From Methylophilaceae bacterium (lineage in GTDB: Bacteria; Pseudomonadota; Gammaproteobacteria; Burkholderiales; Methylophilaceae): a stretch of 64,000 nucleotides of DNA. Numbering within the stretch: the first letter of the stretch is position 1; every line of letters starts with the position of its first letter. Below the pieces are notes generated by a model. That model was given only the letters and a program-made list of their open reading frames with translations. It was not told the origin of the DNA and searched no databases. A program made the position numbers and the translations under genes. Location: the NCBI GenBank assembly GCA_947499625.1, contig CANMPB010000001.1:1-64000 (forward strand), written 5' to 3'. This document shows, in pieces, positions 48,143 to 58,610 of this stretch.

Positions 48143-50784
48143 ATGACGCTGCCTTAAGAGAAAAAGCCCTTCATCTGAGCTCTTTTATAGTTGAAGCTCC
48201 GGCAGGTTCTGGAAAAACAAGCTTGCTGACCGATCGATATTTAAAATTACTTACCGTCGTTGACGCACCTGAAGAGATCGTGGCGATAACCTTCACAAAA
48301 AAAGCTGCTTCAGAAATGAAAGCTAAGATTTTAGAGCGAATAAAAGAAAGAAAAAGTCTTTTTACTCAAACAATTCTAAAGCGCTCAGAAGAAAAAGGCT
48401 GGGATATTGAACGCGATCCGTCACGACTTAAGGTGATGACTATTGATAAGTTCTGCCATAACGTAGTCAGTCAAATTCCTATATTAAGCAAAATGGGGAG
48501 CAAACCTAATATCACCGACACTCCTGAAAAATTCTATGAGGAGTCCGTGAAACAAACATTACAAGCTAAAGATAACATCGAAGATATTAAAATTGTCTTT
48601 TCTCATTATGACAATGAATATGAAAAGATTAATCGTCGTTTAGTGGCGATGATGTCGATCCGCGACCAGTGGAAATCTCGATGTTATGCACTGACTCAAA
48701 AAGCAAGTGAGCAAATCATCGAAGAAAGCAATGCCTACCTTGATAATTTAATTAAGCCCATTTATCAAAAAATTAAAGATGCGCTAAATCAAGATCAGCT
48801 AAATGATCTTATAGAAATACTTCGCTACTTAGAAGATATAAATCTTAGAGAAGACGTAAAACTAGAAAATAAAAATAGCTTTAATTTTGATACAAAAGAA
48901 ATCCTTTTATGGCAAATGATCACAAAAATTTTATTTACAGATAAAAATAATAGGCGTGAAAATATTACAGTGCGAGAAGGATTTAAGAATGATAATGAAG
49001 GAGAGATCTACAAAACTAAATGTCGCAATCTCCCAACTATGGATTTTTTATTAGCCATTAAGGATATTCCAGAGCCTATTAATGAAACATATTCATTAAG
49101 ACTAAAATCTATCTCAAATCTTCTCCTTCAGTGTGAAAAGAAACTGCGACAGCTATTTAGGGAACGAAATACAGTGGATTTTATCGAGATCATTGAGATC
49201 GCGAATGAGGCACTTGGTAAAAATGATGCTGCAAGCGATCTTTTATTATCTTTAGATTATAAAATTTCTCACTTACTTATCGATGAATTTCAAGATACAA
49301 GCAGAAGTCATTTTAATTTCTTAACTAAAATTGTGGATGGATGGACACCTGAAGCACAGAAAACGATCTTCTGTGTTGGTGATCCTATGCAATCTATCTA
49401 TAAGTTTCGGGAAGCTGATGTCAGCATTTTTATAGAAGCTAAAAAAAATGGTTTCAATACAATTCCCTTAGAAACTATCCGACTAAAAGATAATTACCGG
49501 TCCTCCTCGCTTATTGTGAATGAGATAAATCGGATATTTCAAAATATACTGCCTAAAGATGATTCTATTCAAGAAGGGGCTGTATCTTACAAGCCTTTTG
49601 TTTCAGCAAAAAAAGAGCATGATTTTAATACAAATGAGTTTAAATTTCATGCATTAGTATTTGATGAAAATATTGATATTGATACCGAAGAAGCAAAGTA
49701 TGTATGTAATCTGATTGATACATTCCCCGAAAATGAAAAAATTGCTATCCTCACAAGATCTCGAAGTCACCTATCAGAATTAATAAATTACATTAGAAAA
49801 TTCAAACCTACACTAAAATTTAATGCAGTAGAAATTGATGCATTAGACCAGCACCAATCTATTCAAGATATTCTTTCATTAAGCTACGCTATGCTTGACT
49901 TAAGTGACCGAATTCACTGGCTTGCAATTCTTAGAGCGCCTTGGTGTGGCATCATGCTAAATGACCTAGCTTTACTATTTCAAAATGACCATACCTCAAC
50001 AGTATGGGAAATTATTCAAGATGAAAATAAAATGAATGAAATTTCTTCGGATGGAAGGAAAAGAATTCAACGACTGATCGATATATTAAAAAATGCATTT
50101 GAACATCAAAGCAAGACTCACATTAGAAGACTTGTAGAATCAGTCTGGATGAATTTAGGTGGTGAACTATGCCTTCATAACCCAAACGACATTGTAGATA
50201 TTAATAAATTTTTTGACATACTACAAACATCAAGCTCACCTATAGGTATTGATTTTGAGCTAGTCGAATATCAAATTAAAAAAACGTATTTATCTGACGT
50301 TCCTTCTGCTGAAGAGCGAATTCAATTCTTTACAATACATAAAGCTAAAGGTCTTGAATTTGATGTAGTCATTATTCCATCATTAAACTCAACAACACGA
50401 GCATCAGACAAAAAAATGATTTTGTCTGATAGTTTTATTAAAAATAACAATATTTACAACGTTACAGCATTTAGTGAACCTGATAATAAATCACCTCATT
50501 TGCATGATTTAATTTATGGGATCGAAAAAAATAGAGAAGAAAATGAATTAAAAAGGTTACTTTATGTTGCCATGACTAGAGCAAAAGCAAAGCTTCATCT
50601 TGTGGGATCCGTAACACTTAAGGATGAAATGAAACCTGCTTCAAATTCATTTTTATCAATGCTTTGGGACACCTACGGCAAGAATTTTTATGAGGCAAAA
50701 CCCATAGAAATAATTGAGATAGACGTTTTAAGCAGCAAAATCGAGAATTTTGCGCCAAAACTCATGCGATTGAAGTTACTTTAG
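48139..50784 (+). CDS. AddA/RecB-like UvrD-family helicase, no C-terminal nuclease
   Basis: The 881-residue superfamily 1 helicase has Walker A EAPAGSGKTS at residues 19-28, VAITFTKKAASEMK near 50, the DExx box LLIDEFQDTSR near 378, CVGDPMQSIYKFREA near 415, IHKAKGLEFDVVIIPS near 735 and the last motif LLYVAMTRAKAKLHL near 812. It stops about 70 residues after that, so the nuclease domain of AddA or RecB (which would add 250-300 residues) is absent. With the AddB-like partner it probably forms a one-nuclease exonuclease/helicase that starts recombination at broken ends. Confidence 0.85.
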   Translation: MNDAALREKALHLSSFIVEAPAGSGKTSLLTDRYLKLLTVVDAPEEIVAITFTKKAASEMKAKILERIKERKSLFTQTILKRSEEKGWDIERDPSRLKVMTIDKFCHNVVSQIPILSKMGSKPNITDTPEKFYEESVKQTLQAKDNIEDIKIVFSHYDNEYEKINRRLVAMMSIRDQWKSRCYALTQKASEQIIEESNAYLDNLIKPIYQKIKDALNQDQLNDLIEILRYLEDINLREDVKLENKNSFNFDTKEILLWQMITKILFTDKNNRRENITVREGFKNDNEGEIYKTKCRNLPTMDFLLAIKDIPEPINETYSLRLKSISNLLLQCEKKLRQLFRERNTVDFIEIIEIANEALGKNDAASDLLLSLDYKISHLLIDEFQDTSRSHFNFLTKIVDGWTPEAQKTIFCVGDPMQSIYKFREADVSIFIEAKKNGFNTIPLETIRLKDNYRSSSLIVNEINRIFQNILPKDDSIQEGAVSYKPFVSAKKEHDFNTNEFKFHALVFDENIDIDTEEAKYVCNLIDTFPENEKIAILTRSRSHLSELINYIRKFKPTLKFNAVEIDALDQHQSIQDILSLSYAMLDLSDRIHWLAILRAPWCGIMLNDLALLFQNDHTSTVWEIIQDENKMNEISSDGRKRIQRLIDILKNAFEHQSKTHIRRLVESVWMNLGGELCLHNPNDIVDINKFFDILQTSSSPIGIDFELVEYQIKKTYLSDVPSAEERIQFFTIHKAKGLEFDVVIIPSLNSTTRASDKKMILSDSFIKNNNIYNVTAFSEPDNKSPHLHDLIYGIEKNREENELKRLLYVAMTRAKAKLHLVGSVTLKDEMKPASNSFLSMLWDTYGKNFYEAKPIEIIEIDVLSSKIENFAPKLMRLKLL

Positions 50785-50872
50785 AGTCAATACTGATGAG
50801 TCTCCTATGACAGGATCCTTGTTCTAATTTAACTTAGCAATAGCTAAAAAATGAAAAAAACTAGTATATATT

Positions 50873-53800
50873 TCACGTTAAAAATATTTTATCCAAAAAG
50901 TCTTTAATAAACTTAACCCGCTCTAAAATATCAGAAAGTGTAATAGAGATTTTAATTTTATCCGGTCCACTCATGCGGCATCGCTTATCTTCGCTTAATA
51001 ACTTAATAAGCTTTAGTGGGTCAATTTTACTGTCACTAGCAAATGTAATTTGAATTGAAACATCACTCGCATCTATTTTTTTAATATCAAGATGTTGAAT
51101 GAAAATTCTTAAGTCATGAAAAGAGATAAGGGACTGTGTTTGTTCTGGCATCACACCAAACCGATCTACCAGCTCCTCTTTCATGCCCACCAATTGGTCG
51201 CTATCATTAAGTCCTGACATTCGCTTATAAAGCACAAGTCTTTCATTGATGTCACCACAATAGCTATTGGTAATAATGGCTGGTGTATGTAAATTAATTT
51301 CTGTGTTTTTATGAAGCGGAGTATCAAGACTTAATTTTTTACCAATTTTAAGTTGCTTTACAGCGTAATTCAGCATTTCTACATACAGATTAAATCCAAT
51401 TTCATGCATTTGCCCACTTTGATTATCGCCTAGCAACTCGCCTGCTCCACGAATCTCTAAATCATGAATGGCAAGATAGTAACCTGCACCTAAATCTTCA
51501 AGTAGTTGAATAGCTTCCAATCGTTTTTGAGCGTGGACACTAATCTTCCTGTCTGGATCAATAAGTAAATATGCATATGCTTGATGGTGAGATCTGCCTA
51601 CTCGTCCTCTTAGCTGATGCAGTTGCGCTAGCCCAAACATGTCTGCACGATTCATAATAATAGTATTAGCTGATGGAATATCAATACCTGTTTCAATAAT
51701 AGTTGTACAAAGTAAAATGTTAGCCTTTTGTTGATAAAAATCATGCATGACTCTTTCAAGCTCTCGCTCTCGCATCTGTCCGTGAGCAATCTCAATTAGC
51801 CCTTCAGGAATTAACTTTCCTAATTTTTCTTTCATCGAAGTGATAGTGTCAACATCGTTATGCAAGAAATACACCTGCCCGCCTCGATTAAATTCTCTTA
51901 AAACTGCCTCACGAATGATGCCTTCTGAATAATTATTAACAAATGTTTTAATCGATAAACGTTTTTGTGGTGGAGTGGAAATAATAGAAAACTCTCGCAA
52001 ACCCTCCATAGCCATCGATAGAGTTCGAGGAATAGGAGTCGCCGTAAGTGTTAGGACATCAACCTCAGCCCGCATAGCTTTAAGCAATTCTTTTTGGCGG
52101 ACACCGAAACGGTGTTCTTCGTCGATAATAATTAGCCCTAAATTTTTGAATTTAATATCATTTTGAATAAGCCTATGTGTACCAATGATGATATCAATTT
52201 CACCATTAGCAAGTTTCAAAAGTGACTCAGCCTGTTCTTTTTTAGATTTAAAACGAGAAATTTCTGCAATCTTGATCGGAGAATCTGAAAAACGATCCAT
52301 AAAATTATTGTAATGCTGTTCGGCAAGAAGTGTTGTCGGCACTAATATAGCAACTTGCTTTCCATCATTAGCCGCTATAAATGCTGCCCGTAATGCAACT
52401 TCTGTCTTGCCGAAACCCACATCGCCGCATATGAGACGATCCATCGGCTTTTGTGACTCCATATCATTAATCACAGCATTAATTGCTGTTAATTGATCAT
52501 CAGTTTCCTCAAATGGAAATCCATCTGTGAATCTCTCATAATCTTGTAAATTAATTTTGAAGGCGTACCCCTTTTTGATGGAGCGCTGCGAATAAATATT
52601 TAAGAGGTCTGCAGCAGTGTCATGAATTTGTTTCAAGGCTTTTTTCTTAGCCTTATCCCATTGATCTGAACCCAGCCTATGTAACGGTGCAGTTTCAGCT
52701 GGTCCTCCGGAGTATCGTGAAATAAGATCCAAATTGGATACAGGCACATAAAGTTTATCGTGTCCAAAATACTCTAAAAGCAGGAATTCACTTTCACCCT
52801 CACCAAAATCCAAATTAAATAATCCTTTAAATCGGCCTACGCCATATTGCTCATGAACAATAGGGTCACCTTCTTTTAGCTCTGATAAGTCACGCACCAT
52901 GGCATCAGTTGAGAAATTCTTATCACGATGGCGTCTTCTTGATTGACGAACGGTATTTACATAAAGCTCAGATTCTGTAATAACAATATGCTCTGATGAA
53001 ATATAGCCGTGATGCAATGGACTCACAGTCAAAACCACTTGATCACTAATATCTATAGCTGAAGACCAATCATCTGTTGCTTTAAACTTAATGCTAGCTA
53101 ACTTTAGGAGCTCAGAAACAGTTTCTCGACGACCTAAACTATCCGTTAAGATAAAAATTCTTTTAAGATTACTTTTAATAAAATGATCAAGTTTTGCTAA
53201 AGGCTGAATGTTTTTTCTATCAATAGATATATCAGGAATTTTTTCATATACTTCTGCACGTTTTAAATCAAACTTCTTATATGTATTGATAGATTTAAAA
53301 AATTGATCTGGCTTAATTAAAAGATTTTGAGGTTCTAAAATTGGTCTTTCAGCATCATAAGCAAACAATCGAAAACGTTTTTCAGTTTCATGCCAAAAAT
53401 GACTACAAGCTAGATCAAGATTGCCGTGTTTATAAATAATCGTATTGTCTGAAAAATAACTAAAAATATCACTCATCTCTTCAAAAAATAAGGGCATGTA
53501 CCATTCAATACCACCTATGGGGATGCCCTTACTGATATCTTTATAAATCGATGAGCGAGACGGGTCACCCTCAAAGCGCTCTCGATAATTTTGTCTAAAT
53601 ATACTGATGGATTTTTCATCCATAGGACATTCGCGGGCCGGAAGCAGCTTGATTTCATTGATAGGATAGAGTGTTCTTTGGGAATCAACATCGAATGTGC
53701 GAATCGAATCAATCTCATTATCAAAGAAATCTAAGCGATACGGCACAATGCTCCCCATAGGAAATAAATCAATGAGACTTCCCCTTACTGAAAACTCTCC

Positions 53801-54331
53801 AGGGGCCATGACGCGAACGACATTCATATATCCGTTTAATGTGAGTTGATTTTTAAAAGCTTCAATATCAACTTTTTGCCCTTTAGAAAAATGAAAGCTA
53901 AATTGTTGTATATAACTTTTAGGAGGTAATAAGTGAAGCGCTGTGGTTACAGGGATAATTACCACATCAAATTTTTCCTGAGTGACTTGATAAAGAGTTA
54001 GAAGTCGTTCTGATATTAGATCTGGGTGGGGTGAAAAGTGATCGTAAGGAAGAGTTTCCCAATCGGGCAATAAGTTAATTTTTAAATCTGGATTAAACCA
54101 AAGCATCTCTTCCATAAGACGCCTTGCTTCGAATGCAGTTTCCGTAAAAATTGCTAAAGACTTTTTACTTTTAGTAATTTCATCTTGAATATACTTAACA
54201 AGAGAATAGCTATCAGAGCCATCAATTTCAGCTGTCGATAGTGATTCTTTACTTTGATAATTTGCTTCTAATGGCATATATTGCATGTATAAATGATTAG
54301 CAATATTATAAGCTTTAAAGCTAGTATTCAT
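50873..54331 (-). CDS. mfd: Transcription-repair coupling factor Mfd
   Basis: Mfd frees RNA polymerase stalled at lesions and recruits UvrA. The 1152 residues include the UvrB-like N-terminal modules (about 1-340), the RNA-polymerase-interaction domain with DPIVHEQYGVGRFKGL near residue 488, the translocase with Walker A CGDVGFGKTE near 633 and IIDEEHRFGVRQ near 735, the TRG region near 900, and the C-terminal UvrA-masking domain. The start at 54331 has no ribosome site; later Met codons at 54286 and 54277 are possible. The annotated start lies opposite the rpiA leader. The 88-base gap to the convergent helicase gene has no clear terminator. Confidence 0.96.
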   Translation of the reverse strand: MNTSFKAYNIANHLYMQYMPLEANYQSKESLSTAEIDGSDSYSLVKYIQDEITKSKKSLAIFTETAFEARRLMEEMLWFNPDLKINLLPDWETLPYDHFSPHPDLISERLLTLYQVTQEKFDVVIIPVTTALHLLPPKSYIQQFSFHFSKGQKVDIEAFKNQLTLNGYMNVVRVMAPGEFSVRGSLIDLFPMGSIVPYRLDFFDNEIDSIRTFDVDSQRTLYPINEIKLLPARECPMDEKSISIFRQNYRERFEGDPSRSSIYKDISKGIPIGGIEWYMPLFFEEMSDIFSYFSDNTIIYKHGNLDLACSHFWHETEKRFRLFAYDAERPILEPQNLLIKPDQFFKSINTYKKFDLKRAEVYEKIPDISIDRKNIQPLAKLDHFIKSNLKRIFILTDSLGRRETVSELLKLASIKFKATDDWSSAIDISDQVVLTVSPLHHGYISSEHIVITESELYVNTVRQSRRRHRDKNFSTDAMVRDLSELKEGDPIVHEQYGVGRFKGLFNLDFGEGESEFLLLEYFGHDKLYVPVSNLDLISRYSGGPAETAPLHRLGSDQWDKAKKKALKQIHDTAADLLNIYSQRSIKKGYAFKINLQDYERFTDGFPFEETDDQLTAINAVINDMESQKPMDRLICGDVGFGKTEVALRAAFIAANDGKQVAILVPTTLLAEQHYNNFMDRFSDSPIKIAEISRFKSKKEQAESLLKLANGEIDIIIGTHRLIQNDIKFKNLGLIIIDEEHRFGVRQKELLKAMRAEVDVLTLTATPIPRTLSMAMEGLREFSIISTPPQKRLSIKTFVNNYSEGIIREAVLREFNRGGQVYFLHNDVDTITSMKEKLGKLIPEGLIEIAHGQMRERELERVMHDFYQQKANILLCTTIIETGIDIPSANTIIMNRADMFGLAQLHQLRGRVGRSHHQAYAYLLIDPDRKISVHAQKRLEAIQLLEDLGAGYYLAIHDLEIRGAGELLGDNQSGQMHEIGFNLYVEMLNYAVKQLKIGKKLSLDTPLHKNTEINLHTPAIITNSYCGDINERLVLYKRMSGLNDSDQLVGMKEELVDRFGVMPEQTQSLISFHDLRIFIQHLDIKKIDASDVSIQITFASDSKIDPLKLIKLLSEDKRCRMSGPDKIKISITLSDILERVKFIKDFLDKIFLT
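54281..54309 (+). promoter_or_regulatory. Predicted promoter for rpiA inside the 5' end of mfd
   Basis: TTGCAT and TATTAT (5 of 6) are separated by 17 bases; the start would be near 54317, about 29 bases before the rpiA ATG. The promoter overlaps codons 8-17 of mfd as annotated, so the two divergent genes share this region or mfd begins further in. Confidence 0.5.
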
Positions 54332-54345
54332 TGAGAGGGAATGTC

Positions 54346-55020
54346 ATGAATGATAAAGAATTAGTCGCGCACCAAGCCCTGCAGTACGTTAGCGAGAATA
54401 TGATTGTTGGCTTGGGCACTGGATCAACCGCTAACTACTTTATTGATGCTTTAGCTAAGCGAAATAAGGAAGAAAAGCTAAACATAAGAGCAGTATCAAG
54501 CTCGGTTGTAAGTATGATTAAAGCTAAAGAAGCGGGTTTACCAATTATAGCTATGGAACAGATCAAAGAAATTGATCTATATATTGATGGAGCAGATGAA
54601 ATTGACGCTGATCTTTCTTTACTTAAAGGGCGGGGTTATGATCTCGTTCGAGAAAAACTACTGGCCCGATCGGCTAAAAAATTTATTGTCATTGTGGATG
54701 AGTCTAAAATCGTTAAAAAGATTGGAAATAACTTTCCCATACCTTCGGAAGTCCAACCCTTTGCGTGGGAGATTGTTAAAAATATCTTAATGAAGAAAGG
54801 AACAGGCGATATTAGAATTAATGCAGCAAAAGATGGATATGCGATTACGTCTTGTGGTAATTTTGTACTCGATTTTAATTATCCTGAAAAAAATACTGCG
54901 GAATTAAATGCACTTCTATCGCAAACGCCAGGCATTGTAGAGCATGGTATTTTTTATAATCTCGCGCATGGTGCCTTAATTAGTAATAATGGAAAAATTC
55001 GTGAGATTTGGAAAAACTAA
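54346..55020 (+). CDS. rpiA: Ribose-5-phosphate isomerase A
   Basis: RpiA interconverts ribose-5-phosphate and ribulose-5-phosphate; in this kind of methylotroph it also feeds the ribulose monophosphate cycle. The 224 residues have [11 protein letters not shown] near residue 21, DGADEID near 82 and [14 protein letters not shown] near 94. I placed the start at the ATG at 54346, 5 bases after GAGAGGGA, in preference to a TTG at 54331. The end overlaps the convergent serS by 4 bases. Confidence 0.96.
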   Translation: MNDKELVAHQALQYVSENMIVGLGTGSTANYFIDALAKRNKEEKLNIRAVSSSVVSMIKAKEAGLPIIAMEQIKEIDLYIDGADEIDADLSLLKGRGYDLVREKLLARSAKKFIVIVDESKIVKKIGNNFPIPSEVQPFAWEIVKNILMKKGTGDIRINAAKDGYAITSCGNFVLDFNYPEKNTAELNALLSQTPGIVEHGIFYNLAHGALISNNGKIREIWKN

Positions 55021-56285
55021 ATCCTTTCAATGTCGCCCATATAACGAGCTAATGCTTTAGGGATCGTAATACTCCCATCTTCATTCTGATAGTTCTCAAT
55101 AACCGCAACTAATGTTCTACCAACTGCAAGTCCAGAACCATTCAATGTGTGAACAAATATGTTTTTTCCGTCATCACTCTTAAACCTTGCTTTTAATCGT
55201 CTTGCTTGGAAAGCTTCACAATTTGAAATAGATGAAATTTCACGATACATATTTTGTGATGGGAGCCAGACTTCTAGGTCGAAAGTTTTCGCAGCTCCAA
55301 AACCCATATCGCCTGTGCACAAAGATAGCAATCGATATGGGAGCTCTAATGAAGTGAGTATAAATTCAGCATGCGAAACCATTTCATCTAATGCTTCATA
55401 ACTTTTGTCTGGATGGACAATCTGAACCATCTCAACTTTGTCGAATTGATGCTGCCTAATCATGCCACGTGTATCTTTCCCGTAGGATCCAGCTTCAGAT
55501 CTAAAACAGGGTGTGTGTGCTGTTAATTTAATAGGAAGGTCAGATTGTTTAACCACTTCGTCTCGCACAAAATTTGTGAGCGTCACTTCAGAAGTTGGAA
55601 TTAAATATAATTTACTTTCGTTATGTGAAAGACTAAAAAGATCAGCTTCAAACTTAGGGAGCTGTCCTGTGCCTATTAATGTCTCGCTATTCACCAAATA
55701 AGGTGTATAGCATTCCTTATACCCGTGCTTATCTGTATGAGTATCAAGCATATATTGGGCAATAGCGCGATGTAATTTCGCAAGCTTACCTTCTATCACT
55801 ACAAAGCGAGCGCCAGAAAGTTTTGCACCTAAATCAAAATTAAGGCCATGTTGAGTGCCTATATCGACATGATCTTTAACTTTAAAATTAAATTTTCTAA
55901 GCTCGCCTACTGTCTTCAAAACTTTGTTATCGTCTTCAGACTTGCCTATCGGAGTTGAATCGTGAGGAATATTAGGGATATTAAGCATGAATTGATTAAT
56001 CTTTTCTTGTAACTCAAACAATTCAGATTCGCCCGCTTTTAAATCATCTGAAATTGCATTAACACTCTTCATAAGAAGATCAATATTCTCATTTTTAGAT
56101 TTCGCAATACCAATTTCCTTTGATATAGAATTTCTTTTCTCTTGGAGCTCTTGCGTTTTCACTTGTAGCTCTTTTCTTACATTTTCTAATGATTGAAAAG
56201 TAGCTATATCAAGATCAAAACCTCGATTCAAAAGTTTTTCTTTAGCAAGCTCAATATCATTTCTAAGTATTTGGATGTCTATCAT
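55017..56285 (-). CDS. serS: Seryl-tRNA synthetase
   Basis: SerS charges tRNA-Ser. The 422 residues comprise the N-terminal antiparallel coiled-coil arm (about 30-100) and the class II catalytic core with [14 protein letters not shown] (motif near 232), [26 protein letters not shown] (motif 2, near 270) and the C-terminal [18 protein letters not shown] (motif 3). It follows rarA by 7 bases, the normal ftsK-lolA-rarA-serS order. Confidence 0.97.
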   Translation of the reverse strand: MIDIQILRNDIELAKEKLLNRGFDLDIATFQSLENVRKELQVKTQELQEKRNSISKEIGIAKSKNENIDLLMKSVNAISDDLKAGESELFELQEKINQFMLNIPNIPHDSTPIGKSEDDNKVLKTVGELRKFNFKVKDHVDIGTQHGLNFDLGAKLSGARFVVIEGKLAKLHRAIAQYMLDTHTDKHGYKECYTPYLVNSETLIGTGQLPKFEADLFSLSHNESKLYLIPTSEVTLTNFVRDEVVKQSDLPIKLTAHTPCFRSEAGSYGKDTRGMIRQHQFDKVEMVQIVHPDKSYEALDEMVSHAEFILTSLELPYRLLSLCTGDMGFGAAKTFDLEVWLPSQNMYREISSISNCEAFQARRLKARFKSDDGKNIFVHTLNGSGLAVGRTLVAVIENYQNEDGSITIPKALARYMGDIERI

Positions 56286-56292
56286 AAATAAC

Positions 56293-57597
56293 CTATTTCT
56301 TTTGCTTATCCTGTGATTTTAAATAATTCAATTTTTCGAGAATTTTACTCTCTAATCCTCTTGCTGTAGGCTTATAAAATTCAATAGGGTCTAAATTATC
56401 TGGAAAATATTTTTCGCCAGCCGCATAAGCATCAGGCTCGTTATGAGCGTAACGATAATTTTTTCCGTAATCTAAATCTTTCATAAGCTTGGTTGGGGCA
56501 TTTCGCAGATGAACTGGCACATCACTATTATCGCCTTCCGCTACGAATGCTTTTGCTTCATTGAAAGCCATATATGCTGCATTACTTTTAGCTGCAATCG
56601 ATAGGTAAATTACTGCGTTCGAAAGGGCTAACTCACCCTCAGGCGAGCCAAGACGTTCATAAATTTGGTAAGCTTCAAGTGCCATAGTTTGACACTTTGG
56701 ATCAGCCAAGCCAATATCCTCAACAGCGATTCGAACAATTCTTCTTGCCAAATAAAGTGGATCAGCACCGCCGTCTAACATACGATGAAGCCAATATAAC
56801 GCAGCATTTGGATCGGACCCTCTCACAGATTTATGAAGTGCTGAAATTTGATCGTAAAACTGATCCCCGCCTTTATCAAAACGTCTTACCTTGCTTGTAA
56901 TTGTTCTCTTTAGAAAGTCTTGATCAATTTTTTTAACTTTTAAAGATGTGGCTGTATTAAAGAGTAATTCTAAAAAATTAAGTAGCCTTCTTGCATCGCC
57001 ATTCACATGAGCGATAATCTCTTGCTTAGCCTCTTCATTTACCTCGATATCGGGTGCTATATGATTTTTAGCTTTTTCATAAATTAAAAGAAGATCTTCT
57101 TCATCAAGCATTTTTAAAACATAAACTTGTGATCGACTCAATAAAGCGGAATTAACCTCAAAAGATGGATTCTCAGTCGTCGCACCAATAAAAGTAATCA
57201 ATCCAGATTCAACATGTGGCAAAAATGCATCTTGCTGACTTTTATTAAAACGATGGACTTCATCTACAAACAAAATTGTTTTTTTATTATATTGTTGTAA
57301 ATTATGTTGGGCTTTATCTATAGCCTCTCTAATATCTTTAACGCCAGATAGCACCGCGGACACGGATATAAATTCTGCATCAATAGAATTCGCAATGACA
57401 CGTGCAATAGTTGTTTTTCCAACACCTGGAGGACCCCATAAAATCATAGAGGGTAAATTTCCAGATTCAATAGCTACTCGCAGCGACTTACCTTCACCTA
57501 AAATATGTTTTTGCCCTGCTATTTCGCCAACAATTTTAGGTCTTAAATACTCAGCAAGAGGCAATTGAGACTGATTAGGTTCGAACATTTGATTCAT
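56293..57597 (-). CDS. rarA: Replication-associated recombination protein RarA
   Basis: RarA (MgsA) is an AAA+ ATPase related to clamp loaders that acts at stalled forks. The 434-residue protein has PLAEYLRPK near the N-terminus, Walker [14 protein letters not shown] near residue 55, the [19 protein letters not shown]alker B region near 107 and sensor 1 [11 protein letters not shown] near 135. It starts 5 bases after lolA. Confidence 0.95.
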   Translation of the reverse strand: MNQMFEPNQSQLPLAEYLRPKIVGEIAGQKHILGEGKSLRVAIESGNLPSMILWGPPGVGKTTIARVIANSIDAEFISVSAVLSGVKDIREAIDKAQHNLQQYNKKTILFVDEVHRFNKSQQDAFLPHVESGLITFIGATTENPSFEVNSALLSRSQVYVLKMLDEEDLLLIYEKAKNHIAPDIEVNEEAKQEIIAHVNGDARRLLNFLELLFNTATSLKVKKIDQDFLKRTITSKVRRFDKGGDQFYDQISALHKSVRGSDPNAALYWLHRMLDGGADPLYLARRIVRIAVEDIGLADPKCQTMALEAYQIYERLGSPEGELALSNAVIYLSIAAKSNAAYMAFNEAKAFVAEGDNSDVPVHLRNAPTKLMKDLDYGKNYRYAHNEPDAYAAGEKYFPDNLDPIEFYKPTARGLESKILEKLNYLKSQDKQKK

Positions 57598-57602
57598 GAG
57601 AA

Positions 57603-58610
57603 TTATTTACCTGATATCTCTTCTTGAATTAACCAGTAGCCATCAATTTTTTTTACCAAAAGTGATTTATTTTTCATCTCAGTCAGCTTATCAGAGGTAT
57701 ATTTTTGTTTAAATTGTATACGAGCTGAATTCTCAGCTTTCATAGTTAATTTAACATCTTCAATTTCAAGAACAATCTTTCCTTGTGATGATATTTTTTG
57801 CCTTCTTGTAGCTTGCCACAAAGGGAGTGCATCGCCATTGGGAGTTTTAAAATCTTGTGCATATTTACTCAAATATAGGTCAATGTCTTTTGCTGACCAC
57901 GCATTTGCCCAGTCATTTGCAAAAGCAATTAGCTCAGCATCTTTATTTTTATTGGGATTCGGTATTGTAGATGAATTACTAGATATGGCGGTATTTTGAA
58001 CAACATCAACGCCATTAGGTAATTTAAATAAAAAATCATTATCAACCAAGCTCACATTGTATTTGGCATTCTTAAAGCTAATCGTTGTTATGTGCTCAAA
58101 TGCATCAACAATTTTCATCGCTGATAATTTATTTTCAGTTAAACCAAGTATAACTTTAATGAATCCAGCGCCTTCTTCTTTAGGAATGGCCTCAACCCAT
58201 TTGATATTATGATTGGCTTCAGCACCAGATTGATCTTCTATATTTTTAAGTGTGAAATATTTTTCAATATTTTTACCTGCAATAATTAAAAGTGGTGTTG
58301 ACCCACCAACTTTAGCTATTGGATTAATGGAAACTTGTCTTAGGTCTTGATCGTACATATACAAAAGATCGCCATCACTGATAATTTGATTTTGATAAGG
58401 CCTTAAATAGTCCCATCTAAACTTATTAGGTCTTTTAAATAGCATCACGCCTTCAACATCTTGAAGTTTCAAGCCTTTCTTATCTAAAACAACCTGACTA
58501 AATTCCGAGGACATGCTTGATACGTTGTTTACAAAAGCATTGAGATCTGAAATGCCATCAGCAAACACATTAAAAGACAAAATTAAAAAAGTAAAAAGCA
58601 GTTTATTCAT
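57603..58610 (-). CDS. lolA: LolA lipoprotein carrier with C-terminal NTF2-like extension
   Basis: LolA carries lipoproteins across the periplasm from LolCDE to LolB. From the ATG at 58610 it is 335 residues: signal peptide (1-17, cleaving after VFA), LolA domain (about 18-206, with [11 protein letters not shown] and the [11 protein letters not shown] strand), a Ser/Asn/Pro linker (207-222) and a further domain (223-335) beginning [17 protein letters not shown] and ending GYWLIQEE, which looks like the NTF2/SnoaL-like domain found at the end of Cds6-type L,D-transpeptidases. Ordinary LolA is about 200 residues. A longer frame from 58715 runs through the ftsK end and was rejected; the chosen ATG overlaps the ftsK stop by 8 bases. 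Confidence 0.88.
   Translation of the reverse strand: MNKLLFTFLILSFNVFADGISDLNAFVNNVSSMSSEFSQVVLDKKGLKLQDVEGVMLFKRPNKFRWDYLRPYQNQIISDGDLLYMYDQDLRQVSINPIAKVGGSTPLLIIAGKNIEKYFTLKNIEDQSGAEANHNIKWVEAIPKEEGAGFIKVILGLTENKLSAMKIVDAFEHITTISFKNAKYNVSLVDNDFLFKLPNGVDVVQNTAISSNSSTIPNPNKNKDAELIAFANDWANAWSAKDIDLYLSKYAQDFKTPNGDALPLWQATRRQKISSQGKIVLEIEDVKLTMKAENSARIQFKQKYTSDKLTEMKNKSLLVKKIDGYWLIQEEISGK

Noticed and set aside
50830..50844. Short inverted repeat (TTAGC / GCTAA) between the helicase gene and mfd
   Set aside because: The stem is only 5 base pairs and neither strand has a U run after it, so it does not support a terminator.
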